From: Anolis sagrei
Lineage: Eukaryota > Chordata > Lepidosauria > Squamata > Anolidae
Assembly (NCBI RefSeq): GCF_037176765.1
Contig: NC_090027.1
Span: 34,947,046 to 35,011,045, forward strand
Length of the DNA stretch: 64,000 bases
Direction: 5' to 3'
Shown here: one piece after another, positions 1-11,000 of the stretch
Numbering within the stretch: the first letter of the stretch is position 1
How the letters are laid out: the number at the start of each line of letters is the position of its first letter
The notes under the pieces: model-generated
What the model was told of the DNA's origin: nothing
Seen by the model: the letters and a program-made list of their open reading frames with translations, nothing else
Database searches by the model: none
Position numbers and translations under genes: made by a program

Positions 1-60
1 CCAAATTTAGACCAGGATTTTTTTTTGTTCACCTTCTTCTTGGAGTTGCCACCCACTCTC

Positions 61-848
61 TATGGGGGTTGAATGAAAAGTAATGCCTCCACCTTCGTAA
101 CTCCTCAAGAGATGGCAGTACTGGTATGTGGCAGGTACTGGCTTGTTCAGTAGACTCTCCTCTACAGTTCCATTTTGGCGAGAAGCCTTAGCATTGAATT
201 GTTGTGTTGTTAAAGTGCAAAGTATGGAATCCTGCACAGACGGTCAGTCAATGCGACTTAAGCAATGTGCAGTCATTGAATTCTTGACAGCAGAAGGTGT
301 CACCCCAAAGGAGATTCATCAGAGAATGCAAGCTGTTTATGGTGATTGTGTTGATATTAATACTGTGCATTGTTGGGCGAGTAAGTTTAAAGATGTTGAG
401 GTGGGAACATCTGACTTGTATAACAAACATAGAGTTGGACGTCCTGTGATAGCAACCACCGAGTTTCACAAGCAAAAGGTTGACAGATTGATTGTCATGA
501 TTGTCATATCAGAGAGAAATTTCAAGCATAATCAGCATTTCACAAGAATGTGTGGGTCACATTATTGCTTTGCTTGGCTATTGGAAGATCTGTGCCCAAT
601 GGGTACTCAGAATGAGAGAACTGTGAGACGCTGGTTGCAGAAACAGTGTTGACTTCCGTGACGGCTTCAGAAAACTTGTTCATAGTTGGCAGAAATGTAA
701 CCAATTGTCTGCTGATCATGTGGAAAAGTGAATAGTGGTAGTTAAAGAGCACATTCTAAGGATTATTTCCACATTTGATTTATTAAAATATTCCCATCCA
801 AACCCAAGTAATGAAGGTGGAGGCAATACTTTTCATTCAACCCTCGTA
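61..848 (+). mobile_element. Internally deleted mariner (Tc1/mariner) DNA transposon
   Basis: The two ends are near-perfect inverted repeats of about 34 bp (63-96 and 813-846), flanked by the TA duplication expected of mariners (61-62 and 847-848). The frame from 224 to 652 starts with a mariner N-terminal helix-turn-helix region (GVTPKEIHQRMQAVYGD, then WASKFKD and GRPV). After that the catalytic DDD region is missing. The usual C-terminal residues DGFRKLVHSWQK reappear downstream at about 657-692. At 784 bp it is well short of the roughly 1.3 kb of an intact mariner, so it cannot make an active transposase. It could still have moved with enzyme from another copy. Confidence 0.9.
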
Positions 849-1424
849 CTTAAACCCATCTGAGAATGAGGTTAACAATGATGGGTGGGGGGAGGTGTTC
901 TGTCTTCTTGCCTGCTTCAAAGATAGCTACCCATAGGCTAGAAAACCCTATAAAATATTACAAAAATAAAGCTTTTCTCTTTTCCTATCACACCTCAATA
1001 TGAAATGTTGCTATTGATAGTAAGCTGAGCTCTGAAGGAAGGACTCAGAATGAAAACCAAGACTGGAGAACAATGCCGTGTAGCAGATCTGCACTGGGAA
1101 CTCAACCATGAAATTCACTCCTCAGAACTGATAATGCAGCAAAAAATATTGCCTTGAATCGAATGTGGCAGCTCAAAGAATATGGATTTGGTTGACAAGA
1201 GATGAACAAAGCAGTCTCAGGAAGTGTGTGCAGAGGTCACAATTGGGTGTGGAAGGCTAGGAGAATTAGGTGGCATTCTGTATACTTTGCTCTGGTTAAT
1301 ATCCAAGAAGGGAACTCAGAGGTAAGTTATTTCAATTGCAGAAGGAAATGCATGGCTGATAGGTTCACATACAACTTAAAAATAGTGAGAGTCTGCCATT
1401 GAAACAGATTGTTCCACTGTCAAA
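849..1424. other. Intergenic, no recognised feature
   Basis: Ordinary sequence between the mariner and the Helitron. Only short chance reading frames are present. Confidence 0.6.
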
Positions 1425-2200
1425 TCTATATAAATAAAAATGTAATGTTCGTTTGTGGGATTGACAGAACTCAAAAACCAATGGATGAATTGCTGCCAAA
1501 TTTGGTCACCATACACCTAACAACCCAATGTATGTCCTTCACTCAATTTTTTTTTATTTTGTCATTTGGGAGTTGTAGTTGCTGGGATTTATAGTTCATC
1601 TTCAATCAAAGAGCATTCTGAACTCCACCAACAATGGAATTGAACAAAACTTGGCACACAGAACTTCCAAGACCAACAGAAAACAGTAGAAGGGTTTGGT
1701 GGGCATTGACATTGAGGGTTTTTTTTAAAAAATTATCTTTATTGAGGGTTTTCTTTTAAAAAAATGCAAAAATATTAAGAGAGAGAAAAAAAGAAAAGAA
1801 AAAAGAGAGAAATATATCATAGCATGTGAGGACAAAAAGAGAGGGAAAAACATAGTTAAAAATCAGGAGCAGAGTGGTGTATGTCTCCTTTGTTGACTTC
1901 CTGAATATCTTCCAAGTGGTTTTTCCTCTTCTTTCTTTTATCTTGTCTTTTCTTCTCTCCTGTTTTCTCTTCCTTTTATATTATTACATTTCCATTTTCC
2001 TGTTTCAAATAATTTGTCACTTTTGTCCAGTCAGTTTCTTTTATTGGGGTCCTTTTGTTTTTTGATGTTAGGTATGTTAAGCTGTCCATATTTTTAATAT
2101 GAGTTTTGGAGTTATAGTTTACCTACACCCAGAGAGCACTGTGGACTCAAGCAGTGATGGATCTGGACCAAACCTGGCCCAAAGTACTCTAACCAAATCA
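1425..2200 (+). mobile_element. Helitron 5' portion, 3' truncated, with a nested insertion
   Basis: It starts TCTATATAAATAAAAATG directly after an A, which fits Helitron insertion between A and T. It matches the reverse complement of the complete copy at 47859-48423. The body includes the recurrent 'GGGAGTTGTAGTTGCTGGG' module. The match is interrupted at about 1715-2100 by an AT- and CT-rich stretch of unknown origin, then resumes with the words for 'gagagcactgtggactcaa'. No CTAG end is seen, so the 3' end is lost. Confidence 0.75.
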
Positions 2201-2204
2201 GGAC

Positions 2205-2390
2205 AGACTCTTTTTGTTGGGTGCCCTCAAGTCAGTTCCAACTTATAGTGACCCTAAGGTCATAAATTTGCTGGGACTGAGAGTGTGTGTCTTGCCCGTG
2301 ATCACTCAGTGGATTTCATGCCCAAGCGGGGACTCGAATCCTAGTCTCCAAAGTCATAGTCCAATACTCAAAACACATTGACATGAATAG
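2205..2390 (-). mobile_element. tRNA-derived SINE (type with ACAACAACA tail)
   Basis: On the minus strand it has a tRNA-like box B (GATTCGAGTCCC at about 2331-2342) and then a segment on 'ccactgagtgatcacgggcaag'-like words. It ends in the words 'gtcactataagttgg'. A plus-strand relative lies at 35648-35812. The family name is not certain. Confidence 0.55.
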
Positions 2391-2602
2391 ACTCAAGAGG
2401 CATGATAAAACAGAATTGATTGGCACCATTACTAACTGTGACTTGGACACTACTCATCTATTGATGCAATCTAGAATTGCACTATCCTGTTTAGTTGCCT
2501 TATCTTACTACTGTACTGACTTCTGATTAGTGTGTGTGTCCTACTAACCCCCTTGACCTTTCCCGATGCATTAGTCTTACATCAGAATTAACCTATCCTA
2601 TA

Positions 2603-2660
2603 TATGTGTGTGTGCATGTGTGCGTGTATGTATCTGTGTGTGTGAATGTGTGTGTGTAAT
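2603..2660. repeat. (TG)n microsatellite
   Basis: Interrupted TG dinucleotide run. Confidence 0.85.
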
Positions 2661-2862
2661 ATTTATCTCACTTGGGATTCATTATCATATTCTGTCTTTT
2701 CAAAACCATCTTGAGTTCTGTTTCTGCAATCTGAGATATTATCAATTTTAATAGGGATGTAATTCTTCATTAATTCCATTTTAAAAGAAAGGGAGAGAGG
2801 AGGAGGAGACTATATACAATTTAGCATGTACATTTGCAGATTTAGCACATAGTGTTAAATCA

Positions 2863-3614
2863 GCATAGTACAGCATTTCTCAACCTGGGGGTCGGGACCC
2901 CTGGGGGGATCGCAAGGGTGTTGTTGGAGGGGTCGCCAAAAGCCATCAGGAAACACAGTATTTTCTGTTAGCCATGGGAGTTCTGTGTGGGAAGTTTGGC
3001 CCAATTCTATCAGTTGTGGGGTTCAGAATGCTCTTTGGTTGTAGGTGAACTATAAATCCCAGAAACTACAACTCCCAAATGTCAAGTCTATTTCCCCCAA
3101 ACTCCAGCAGTGTTCATATCTGGGCATATTGAATATTCATGCCAAGTTTGGTCCAGATTCATCATTGTTTGAGTCCACAGTGCTCTCTGGATGTAGATGA
3201 ACTACAACTCTAAAAGCCAAGGTCAGTGCCCACCAAACCCTTCCAGAATTTTCTCTTGGTCATGGGAGTTCTGTGTGCCAAGTTTGGTTCAATTCCATCA
3301 TTGGTAGAGTTCAGAATGCTCTTTGAGTGTAGGTGAACTATAAATCCCTGTAACTACAACTCCCAAATGACAAAATCAACCCTCCCAACCCCACCAGTAT
3401 TCAAATTTGTGCATATCAGGTATTTGTGCCAAATTTGGTCCAGTGAATGAAAATACATCCTACATATGAGATATTTATATTGCGATTCATAACAGTAAAA
3501 TTGCAGTTGTGAAGCAGCAATGAAAATAATGTTATGGTTGCGGGGTCACCACAACATGAGGAACAGTATTAATGGGTCATGGCTTTAGAAAGGTTGAGAA
3601 CCACTGACATAGTA
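2863..3614 (+). mobile_element. Non-autonomous hAT element carrying the Helitron-like module
   Basis: The element proper is 2871-3606. It starts CAGCATTTCTCAACC and ends GGTTGAGAACCACTG, the classic hAT 'CAGTGGTTCTCAACC' terminal inverted repeat. The flanks gcatagta (2863-2870) and acatagta (3607-3614) are an 8-bp target duplication with one mismatch. The interior (about 2975-3450) carries, in reverse orientation, the same 'actacaactcccaaatg / ctataaatccc' module as the Helitrons. It has no transposase. Confidence 0.85.
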
Positions 3615-4345
3615 TTTTTTAGCAGAAAATTAAAGCAGAAATTCTTTTCTTTTTTTGCAGAAATAATATTTTCTGTGTATTCTGTGCAAAATTCACACAC
3701 AGGTTTTTTGCACAGAAACAGCATATTCTGTACAGTTAGGATATATTCTGCACAAAATTTACATATAGTGCTTTTTGCTTAGATGGTTTCTGTATAGGAA
3801 ATAGCATTAGCTGCACTACAAGTAATATCTACGTGCAACAAATATTGCTTCACATGCAGAATATGCTGTTTCTGTACAAAAAAAAAATCCCAAACTATGA
3901 ATATTCTTCTCACTCAAGGATTTTCTTGATTAGGGTTTTCTGCTCCTGAAGAAACATGCTTTTCAAACATTTTTCAAAGATAGTTTGAATACCTTTTCCA
4001 TTTCTACATCTTCCCCATTTGTCTTATTTGCAGACCTGGGGAGTATGATCTCTGCTCTTTTATCCAAATAACTTGTAAAGATGTTGAAGAAAACTTTATT
4101 TACTTCTCTATGCTGCTCCCATGTGGCTCGGTGCTGAAGTTCACATTATGATGACGCATGTCCCAGCTGCCTTAAGGCAGAATGGTTGCCTATCAGCCTA
4201 AAACCTTCACATTGCATTTGTTCTCCTTTCCTTCTGTCTTTGTTATTATGTTACAGAAAGGATTTCATTTCACATTAGAATCAGAGTTTTCCGGTTTTTT
4301 TAATGAGCCATTAGAGGGAGACTTGATTTAAAGCACTTTTATCTT
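3615..4345. other. Intergenic, with a short inverted repeat
   Basis: AT-rich sequence with no gene recognised. A 19-nt inverted repeat with one mismatch has arms at 3710-3728 and 3859-3877, built on 'acagaaacagcatattc'. It may be a worn palindromic element. Confidence 0.5.
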
Positions 4346-4351
4346 TACCTG

Positions 4352-4395
<44 letters not shown>
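4352..4395. repeat. (AAT)n microsatellite
   Basis: Pure AAT run at the 3' side of a minus-strand R4-like LINE copy. Confidence 0.9.
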
Positions 4396-5080
4396 TACAA
4401 CAAGATCTGTACACAGCAAACAAGATCATTATGCTGGCTTTTGTGTTGGATCACACATTGGACATGTCCCAAGTGTCTAGGATTATGTGATGTATCAGCA
4501 AATAATGTGTGCAAATCTGAGCAGGGTGGCCTTTTGCAGCTGACAGATGGTATTTTTGTCAGCATTGATTGTTTTCAAGTGTTGGCCAAGGTCTTTAAGC
4601 ACAGCACCCAGTGTGCCAATCACTACTGGGACCACCTTGACTGGCTTGTGCCAGAGTCTTCACAGTTCAATCTTTAAATCCTTGTATCATGTAAGCTTTT
4701 CCAGTTGCTTTTCATCAATTCTACTGTTGTCTGGGATTGCAACATCGACAATCCAAACTTTGTTTTTTTCCATGATCGTGAGGTCAGGAGTATTGTGCTC
4801 CAAAACTCTGTCTGTCTGAATTCAGAAATCCCAGAGTAGAGTAGTTTGACATTTGTGTAACTTTTTAGGCTTGTGATCCCACCCATTCTTTGTCACAGGC
4901 AGATGGTATTTGTAGCACAAGTTCTAATGGATCACCTGAGCAATGGCATTATGCCTCTGCTTGCAGTCAGTCTGAGCATCTTCTTGCAGCAGCTGAGTGT
5001 GTGATCCATCATTTTGTCTGCTTCCTTGCAGAGTCTACACTTGGAATCTATAGTCAACTTTTAAATTCTGGCTTTGATGA
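4396..5080 (-). mobile_element. R4/Dong-like LINE fragment, copy 1
   Basis: The minus strand encodes the end of a site-specific type of LINE protein: a CRLCKEAD zinc-knuckle-like motif, then IVDVAIP and EKQLEKLT. This is the order of a cysteine motif followed by a restriction-like endonuclease domain, as in the R2/R4/Dong group. Several stops interrupt the frame and the copy is 5' truncated. (TAA)n lies on both sides (4352-4395 and 5085-5135). Confidence 0.7.
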
Positions 5081-5084
5081 CAAT

Positions 5085-5103
5085 GATGATGATGATGATG
5101 ATG

Positions 5104-5135
<32 letters not shown>
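5085..5135. repeat. (GAT)n(TTA)n microsatellite
   Basis: GAT run passing into an ATT run between two R4-like copies. It is followed at 5136-5200 by a short L2-type 3' end ('ggtggcatataaatg'). Confidence 0.85.
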
Positions 5136-5138
<3 letters not shown>

Positions 5139-5199
5139 ATGGTCCATGGAGTCCCCCTCAGGGTGAGAAAGGTGGCATATAAATGTAGTAAATTATTAT

Positions 5200-5848
5200 T
5201 ATTCTTACTCTGCTGGCTGTTGTATTGGATCACACATCGGACACTTCCCAAGTGTCTAGGACCGTGATGGTGAACCCATGACACATGTGTCAGCACTGAC
5301 ACGCATGGCTATTTTTGATGACACGCAGACACATGCGACCACATACAGAGAAATACACCTTATAAGAGCCAATCTAATTCCATCCTTAAATTTGTAAAAG
5401 GCTCTACAAATTTAACATCGGCACATTTGAGCATTGTTCACTCCATAACTCAGCATGGATTATACATTTTTTTTCTTTTTAAAACTATAAGTATTGCAAA
5501 ATTGTGTTTTTTTTCTCAAAGTGACACTCCACCCAAGTTATGCTCAGGTTTTTGGCAAATTTTGACACACCAAGCTCAAAAGGTTGCCCATCACTGGTCT
5601 AGGACTTTGTGATGTATCGGCGAATAATGCGTGCAGATCCCAGTAAGGTGGCCTTCTGCAGCTGGAAGATGGTAATTTTGTCAGTGCCAATTGTGTTTAA
5701 GTGCAGGCCAAGGTCTTTAGGCACTGCACCCAGTGTGCTGATCACCACTGGGACCACCTTGGCTGGCTTGTGCCAGTTACTTTGCAATTTGATCTTTAAA
5801 TCCTCATATCGTGTTAGCTTTTCCAGTTGTTTCTCTTCAATCCTGCTG
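5200..5848 (-). mobile_element. R4/Dong-like LINE fragment, copy 2, split by a hAT
   Basis: Minus-strand coding remnant with KVVPVVI.TLGAVPKDLG and [20 protein letters not shown], matching copies at 15195-15504 and 29300-29500. It is interrupted by the hAT element at 5262-5596. TTA-type repeats flank both ends. Confidence 0.75.
5254..5604 (-). mobile_element. Short hAT element inserted in the R4 LINE
   Basis: Element 5262-5596 (335 bp). Its ends read CCGTGATGGTGAACC and GGTTGCCCATCACTG, inverted repeats of the 'CAGTGATGGGCAACC' hAT type. It is bounded by a perfect 8-bp duplication gtctagga (5254-5261, 5597-5604). Removing it restores a continuous LINE match, so it is younger than the LINE. 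Confidence 0.88.
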
Positions 5849-5887
5849 TCAGCATTGTTATTGTTATTGTTATTGTTATTGTTGTTG

Positions 5888-5926
<39 letters not shown>
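5849..5926. repeat. (TTG/TTA)n microsatellite
   Basis: Runs of TTATTG, TTG and then ATT. Confidence 0.85.
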
Positions 5927-5929
5927 CAT

Positions 5930-7560
5930 CCCTTGTGGTCCACCATTCTGCTTTTTCTTACTGTATTTGTATGTGATCCTCCATTGGACAAAATGATTAT
6001 GTTGATGAAGATTAAGCTATGCTGCTGACACAATGTGCAACCAATCTGATGAATTAGGATGATGCACAATGGGACACCACTCAAGGTGATCCATGGCGTG
6101 GTGGGGTATTGAATATCAGAATATGTTGTGCATTGGGACCATTTGGAAATGGACACACCTCTATCTCTGCTTCTCCAGTGGTAACAATATCATAGATATG
6201 TCTTTGTTTCCCTCCTGAGAATCTGCAATGTTGCAGTAGTGCAAATTCCAATAGGATACCAGCCATTTTCTATCATTATTTTCCATGTCTTTCTCTTCTG
6301 ATGCTCTATATTTTCACTTACCCATACTCAAAAAATATCCTTCTCTGGAAGTGTTGATAAATCTTTCTAGATTCTTTAATGTGATCCTAGGATATGCTTC
6401 AGGCCCAAAATTGAGGGTTTGGTATCATCCACAATTTCAGGTTCAGGGGATCTTGGAACATATCCATCTCAGATATGGGGATTGTACTCTACACATCTCC
6501 ATGCCACACTATTAGTGAAACATTCAGTGATTATTAACACTAAAACAATATTATAAACATATTGAAGTGTAACAGCTGGCGTCCTGTTAGTGACAAACTC
6601 AAGTCCACTGTATACACCTATGTATGTTGTGCTGCACTTACATGGAGTCCTTTTCATTTCACCCATGTAAACATTGCTTCTGTCTTTATTGTCAGATCCA
6701 CTGTCAATTGGATATAACTGTTAAATATTATTTTTAAAAAATCACTTTTGCCTATGTATCTCTCTAACAGGATGCCTGTTTTAGTAGTAAATATTACTGG
6801 GTCCTCTAGAACCTATGGTATATGACTCCAAAAGAAAGGGTGAAGACTAGCCCTATCAATAAATGGGCTCTTACTAAGCTGAGCTTCAGTGAAATTGCAA
6901 GTCCTAGATAGCACGAAACATAATGTTTGTTCCTTGTCTCTTCCTGAGAGAGTTCCAGGAGCCCATCTGTCTGTACATGGAGAGAGGACATTTACTGACA
7001 CAAAGAGATCGAGATGCAGGGTTTTACTTTTCCATTTTGGCAGCAAATGCCTGAAAAATCACACACACCCTCCTCCACTTTGCAAAACTTGAGATAAGAT
7101 TCGATAGTGACTCTGTGGGCAAATGTCTTGAGAGGGAAAGGCTTTTCTAATGACATGCTTCCAGCTGTGCCAATGAGTTCACCTTCAAACAGCTGGGAGA
7201 TAGGTTCCATATTACAAGTTTCAAGAAATTAAAATATTGCACCTGCTAGCTATGGGAAAGAGCTTTTAGGGCTTATTTTGCATGGCTAAGCTTTAAAAAT
7301 ATACACATACAAATGGAAATCATCCTCAACGCTGTTTTTGTCTCTGATACCTCTATGTTCTCATCATGTCCCACCGAGATAGCCTGAGGCCACAACAGAG
7401 AGAGGAAAGAGTTTTGCTCCTTCGTCTCCAAGTTGGAGTCTCTTTTTCAATGTATATGTGAAATTATGTCTGTTGGAAAGTTGCAATAAGCACAGTTCTG
7501 GGATTAAGGTTTCCAAATTTTCAAAACAACAATGAACAAAAGTCAAAATTGATGATTTGT
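5930..7560. other. Intergenic, no gene recognised
   Basis: Mostly unique-looking sequence. The longest frames are under 80 codons and overlap each other on opposite strands with no splice or family signal. Confidence 0.55.
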
Positions 7561-7561
7561 A

Positions 7562-7884
7562 GGGGAGTCCCCGGTGGTGCAGCATGTTAAACCGCTGAGC
7601 TGCTGAGCTTGTTGATCGAAAGGTCGCAAGTTCAAATCCAGGGAGCACCATGAGCTTCCTCTGTCAGCCCCAGCTTCTGCCAACCTAGCAGGTCAAAAAC
7701 ATGCAAATGTGAGTAGATCAATAGGTATCACTCTGACAGGAAGATAACGGCACTCCATGCAGTCATGCTGGCCACATGACTTTGGAGGTGTCTACAGACA
7801 CTGCTGGCTCTTTGGCTTACAAATGGAGATGAGCACCACACCCCAGAATCAGGCACAACTGGACTTCATGTCAGGGGAAAACCT
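7562..7884 (+). mobile_element. Sauria-type SINE
   Basis: It starts with a tRNA-like head (GGTGGTGCAGCATGTTAAACC, box B AGGTCGCAAGTTCAAATCC at about 7620-7638). The 'agctggaatctgcc'-type body follows ('cttctgccaacctagcag', 'catgcaaatgtgagtagatc'), then the 'actggacttcatgtcaggggaaaacct' type of 3' end known to resemble Bov-B LINE tails. Pol III-transcribed SINEs of this type are widespread in squamates. Confidence 0.8.
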
Positions 7885-7885
7885 G

Positions 7886-8036
7886 TGTGTGTGTGTGTAT
7901 ACACACACACACACACAAACTGGGCCACGCATTGCTGTGGCCCAGTTTGTGTGTTTATATATGTGTATGTGTGTACATATATGTGTGTATATGTGTGTTT
8001 GCACGCGCGTGTATGTGTGTGTGTGTGTGTGTATGG
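7886..8036. repeat. (TG)n/(CA)n with a perfect 17-bp palindrome
   Basis: Alternating purine-pyrimidine runs surround a perfect inverted repeat with arms 7912-7928 and 7937-7953 and an 8-nt loop. The stem centres on the Helitron 3' hairpin sequence (GGCCAC/GTGGCC). Confidence 0.8.
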
Positions 8037-8209
8037 GTTGTAATGTATTTTTTTGGCTTAAGTCTCTTCTGCTGTGTTTTTCAGTATTTTTATGAGTGAT
8101 TGTCACTCATTGGGCTGAGAGATGTCTTGTGTCCAATTTTGGTGTCAATTCGTCCAGTGGTTTTTGAATTATGTTAATCCCACAAAAAAACATTTTTTAT
8201 TTATATAGA
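7920..8209 (-). mobile_element. Helitron remnant, minus strand
   Basis: The right edge reads ttatttatataga followed by T, the reverse complement of the Helitron start TCTATATAAATAA. 'gtcaattcgtccagtgg' and 'gttaatcccacaaa' match the other copies. The left edge keeps the terminal hairpin but has lost CTAG. Confidence 0.7.
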
Positions 8210-8580
8210 TTCTATTATTTCTCTATTATTATTATTGTATTATATTATTTTATTTATATTATTATATATTTATTATTATATTAATTTATGTTATTATTAT
8301 TATACTATGTTGTTATTATTATTACTGTTCCTGCGCATGCTCAGGAATAATAGCCCAGCTTTGCAGTGCTGGATTTCTAATTATTATTATTATATTAATA
8401 TTATTAATTTTAATGTATTTTTATTTTGTTGGCTTTAAGTCCCTCCTGCTACATTTTTCAGTGTTTTTATGAGTGATGGTCACTTGTCAGCCTGATAGTT
8501 GTATTGTGTCCAAATTTGGTGTCAATTCGTCCAGCGGTTTTTGGATTATGTTAATCCCACAAACAAACATCACTATATAT
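8210..8580 (-). mobile_element. Second Helitron remnant plus AT-rich tract
   Basis: 8210-8410 is ATT/TTA-rich low-complexity DNA. 8420-8575 repeats the Helitron 5' region ('gtcaattcgtccagcgg', 'gttaatcccacaaacaaac'). The junction is eroded. Confidence 0.6.
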
Positions 8581-8581
8581 A

Positions 8582-8622
8582 TATGGTAGTAATATAATAC
8601 AATATATTATATTACTACCATA
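8582..8622. repeat. Perfect 17-bp palindrome
   Basis: Arms 8582-8598 and 8606-8622, loop of 7 nt, AT-rich. It could extrude as a cruciform. It is followed at 8630-8690 by an L2-type end ('gggtggcatataaatgcc') with a TAAA run. Confidence 0.8.
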
Positions 8623-8689
8623 ATATTTATTTACGGAAGGGTGGCATATAAATGCCGTAAATAAATAAATAAAATGAATAAATAAACTT

Positions 8690-9600
8690 GAGGATGGATA
8701 CTGGAATTGTTCATTTTCTTTTCTGATATTTTCCCTTCAATAAGCAAGGCTGTTGATCTGGCTCAGTGCTAATCTCTCATCCCTTCCTCTCTCCTCTCCA
8801 AAGACATATTTCCTGAAGGTGTTTGCTAAGTGTTCCTATACTCAGATTACCCTGGATTAAAATTGTGCTGTTGTTGATATGGTGGATGATGAAGAGGTGC
8901 TGACAGCATTCAAAGACTGTCAACCTGCTACAACGTAAAAAGAAATGAAGGACTCCAAACGGCATAGGTGCCCAATACAGGTATTTCTGTGATCACGTCA
9001 ATGGCTGGGGGAAACCATTCTGAGAGCATTACGCAGAACCCAGATATCCTTGCTGTGGTTTTCCTTCTCTGTCCCAGTTGATGAGGCATCTTTGGGGACA
9101 CTGACCGTTACTGACAGCAGATCTCTCTCTCTCTGTTCCTCCCTCTCAGCTTTCATATTCCAATGCCAATGTGCCAGGCTTTCCTCCTCCTTTTTTCTGC
9201 CTGCCTTGCCCTAGCTGGGATGGTTCCCATAGCAACCCTTGCACAGAGAGCGGCTCTGCTCTCTCTAGCATTCACAATTCATATTCATCAACATGTAGCA
9301 CTCTCTCTTGCACGCCTCCTCCCCTTCGCTCCATCCCTCTCTGCTCCAGCCCAAAGGCTAAAAGTCCAGAATCTTTGCCAGTTCCATGAAGGTGTCTTTC
9401 CGTTGGGGAGGAAAGCTCCTCTCTACTTTCTCTTGGGAAAAATGCATGTGTTCAATGAGAGGTCAAAGGGAAATGTTTACTTTAGACCCTAATAACTTCC
9501 AAGCAGAATGAAAGTAAAGGCAATTATACTTTTTAAATGGGGGGCAACTGATTCAACTTTTCTTACTTCTGTGGACTAATAGAGTGCCATTTACAAGTCT
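8690..9600. other. Intergenic, no gene recognised
   Basis: Unique-looking sequence with pyrimidine-rich stretches at 9120-9150 and 9280-9350. No coding family was recognised in the frames present. Confidence 0.55.
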
Positions 9601-9605
9601 GGACT

Positions 9606-9608
<3 letters not shown>

Positions 9609-9690
<82 letters not shown>

Positions 9691-9710
9691 TATACATATA
9701 TATATATATA
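9609..9710. repeat. (TG)n(TA)n microsatellite
   Basis: TG run to 9643, then TA and TATACA runs up to the Helitron boundary. Confidence 0.9.
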
Positions 9711-9799
9711 CTAGCTGTGCCCTGCCACGCGTTGCTGTGGCCTATAGTAAAACCTATCAAAGTTGAGGTAGATATCTGGACTATTATGAAGGAGAGGTA

Positions 9800-10425
9800 C
9801 CTACCTATTCCTTCCCCCTTTTCCTCCCCCTTTCTCTCCTTTCTTCCTTCTCTACCTCTTTCTTTCTTTCACTACTTGGTTTCATCCTTCTCTCTTTCCT
9901 TCATTCCCTCCCCCTTTCTTCCTTTGCCTTTCTTCCCTCCCTGTTTGCTTCCTTCATTCACTTTTTATTTCCTTTTATTTTACCACCATCATAACAATAA
10001 CAATAATGCAATGCATTGCCTCTGGGACCTGACACCTCTCCCATTCCCCCTAAAAGGGTCTCAGAGGAACAATAGCATTATCATAATAATAATAGAAATA
10101 ACAACCTTTGCCCGCCACGTGTTGCTGTGGCCAGTCTTCCCTCTTTCTCTCCTTCTTTCCCTCCTTCCTTCCTTCCTTCCTTCCTTCCTTCCTTCCTTCC
10201 TTCCTTCCCTCCCATCTTTCCTTCTCCTCTTCTTTCTCTATTTCTTTCCTTCCTTCCCCCTTTTTCTTTCTTTTCTGCTGTCTCTCTTTTCTTTCCTTCC
10301 ATCTTTCCTTTTCTTTCCTTTTCTTCTTCCTTCTTTCTCTAATTTTCCTTCCTTCCCCCTTTTTCTTTACCTCCCTTTCTCTTTCTTCCTTCTTTCCTTC
10401 CTTCCTGTCTTTCCTAGATTTTGAC
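9800..10425. repeat. Polypyrimidine (CTTT/CCTT)n tract
   Basis: Two blocks of TTCC/TTTC repeats split by a short unique piece at 9965-10135, including a clean (TTCC)n run at 10162-10207. Long serine/proline/phenylalanine frames here come only from the repeat. Confidence 0.85.
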
Positions 10426-10484
10426 AGGGCGGGAAGGGGCGGGGTGGGGTTTGGAGGGGGCGTGAAGTAAAAGGAGGTAAGATT

Positions 10485-10880
10485 GGGGTGGGGGAGTGAT
10501 GGAGCGTGGGGTTGTGTGTGTGTGTGCAGCGGCGGGGGGAGTGATGGAGCGTGGGGTTGCATGTGTGTGTGCGGCGGCGGGGGGAGTGATGGAGCGTGGG
10601 GTTGTGTGTGTGTGTGCGGCGGGGGGAGTGGGGTTGCGTGTGTGCGTGCGGTGGCGGGGGGAGTGATGGAGCGTGGGGTTGCGTGTGTGTGTGCGGCGGC
10701 AGGGGGAGTGGGGTTGCGTGTGTGCGTGCGGCAGCGGGGGAAGTGATGGAGTGTGGGGTTGCGTGTGTGTGTGCGGCGGCGGGGGGAGTGGGGTTGCGTG
10801 TGTGTGTGCGGCGGCGGGGGGAGTGATGGAGTGTGGGGTTGTGTGTGTGTGTGTGCGGCAGGGGTGTATGTGTGTGCGGG
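10485..10880. repeat. G-rich minisatellite, about 44-bp and 35-bp units
   Basis: Roughly nine units alternate between a long form (gggggagtgatggagcgtgg then TG run and gcggc) and a shorter form lacking gatggagc. The strand is G-rich with several GGGG runs per unit, so G-quadruplex formation is plausible. The histidine/proline-rich minus-strand frames are by-products. Confidence 0.85.
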
Positions 10881-11000
10881 AAGTGGCGTGGCGGGGCTTG
10901 GAGTGGGCATGGTTTCCGCAGAGGGAACGTTGGCCGGAAGGGCATGTGCGCGCGCCAGGGAACTTGCGGCTGGGCGCCAATGCGCATGCTCATTTGTTTT

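Noticed and set aside
128-652. 174-codon frame as a host gene
   Set aside because: It is a mariner transposase N-terminal part within matching inverted ends and TA duplications.
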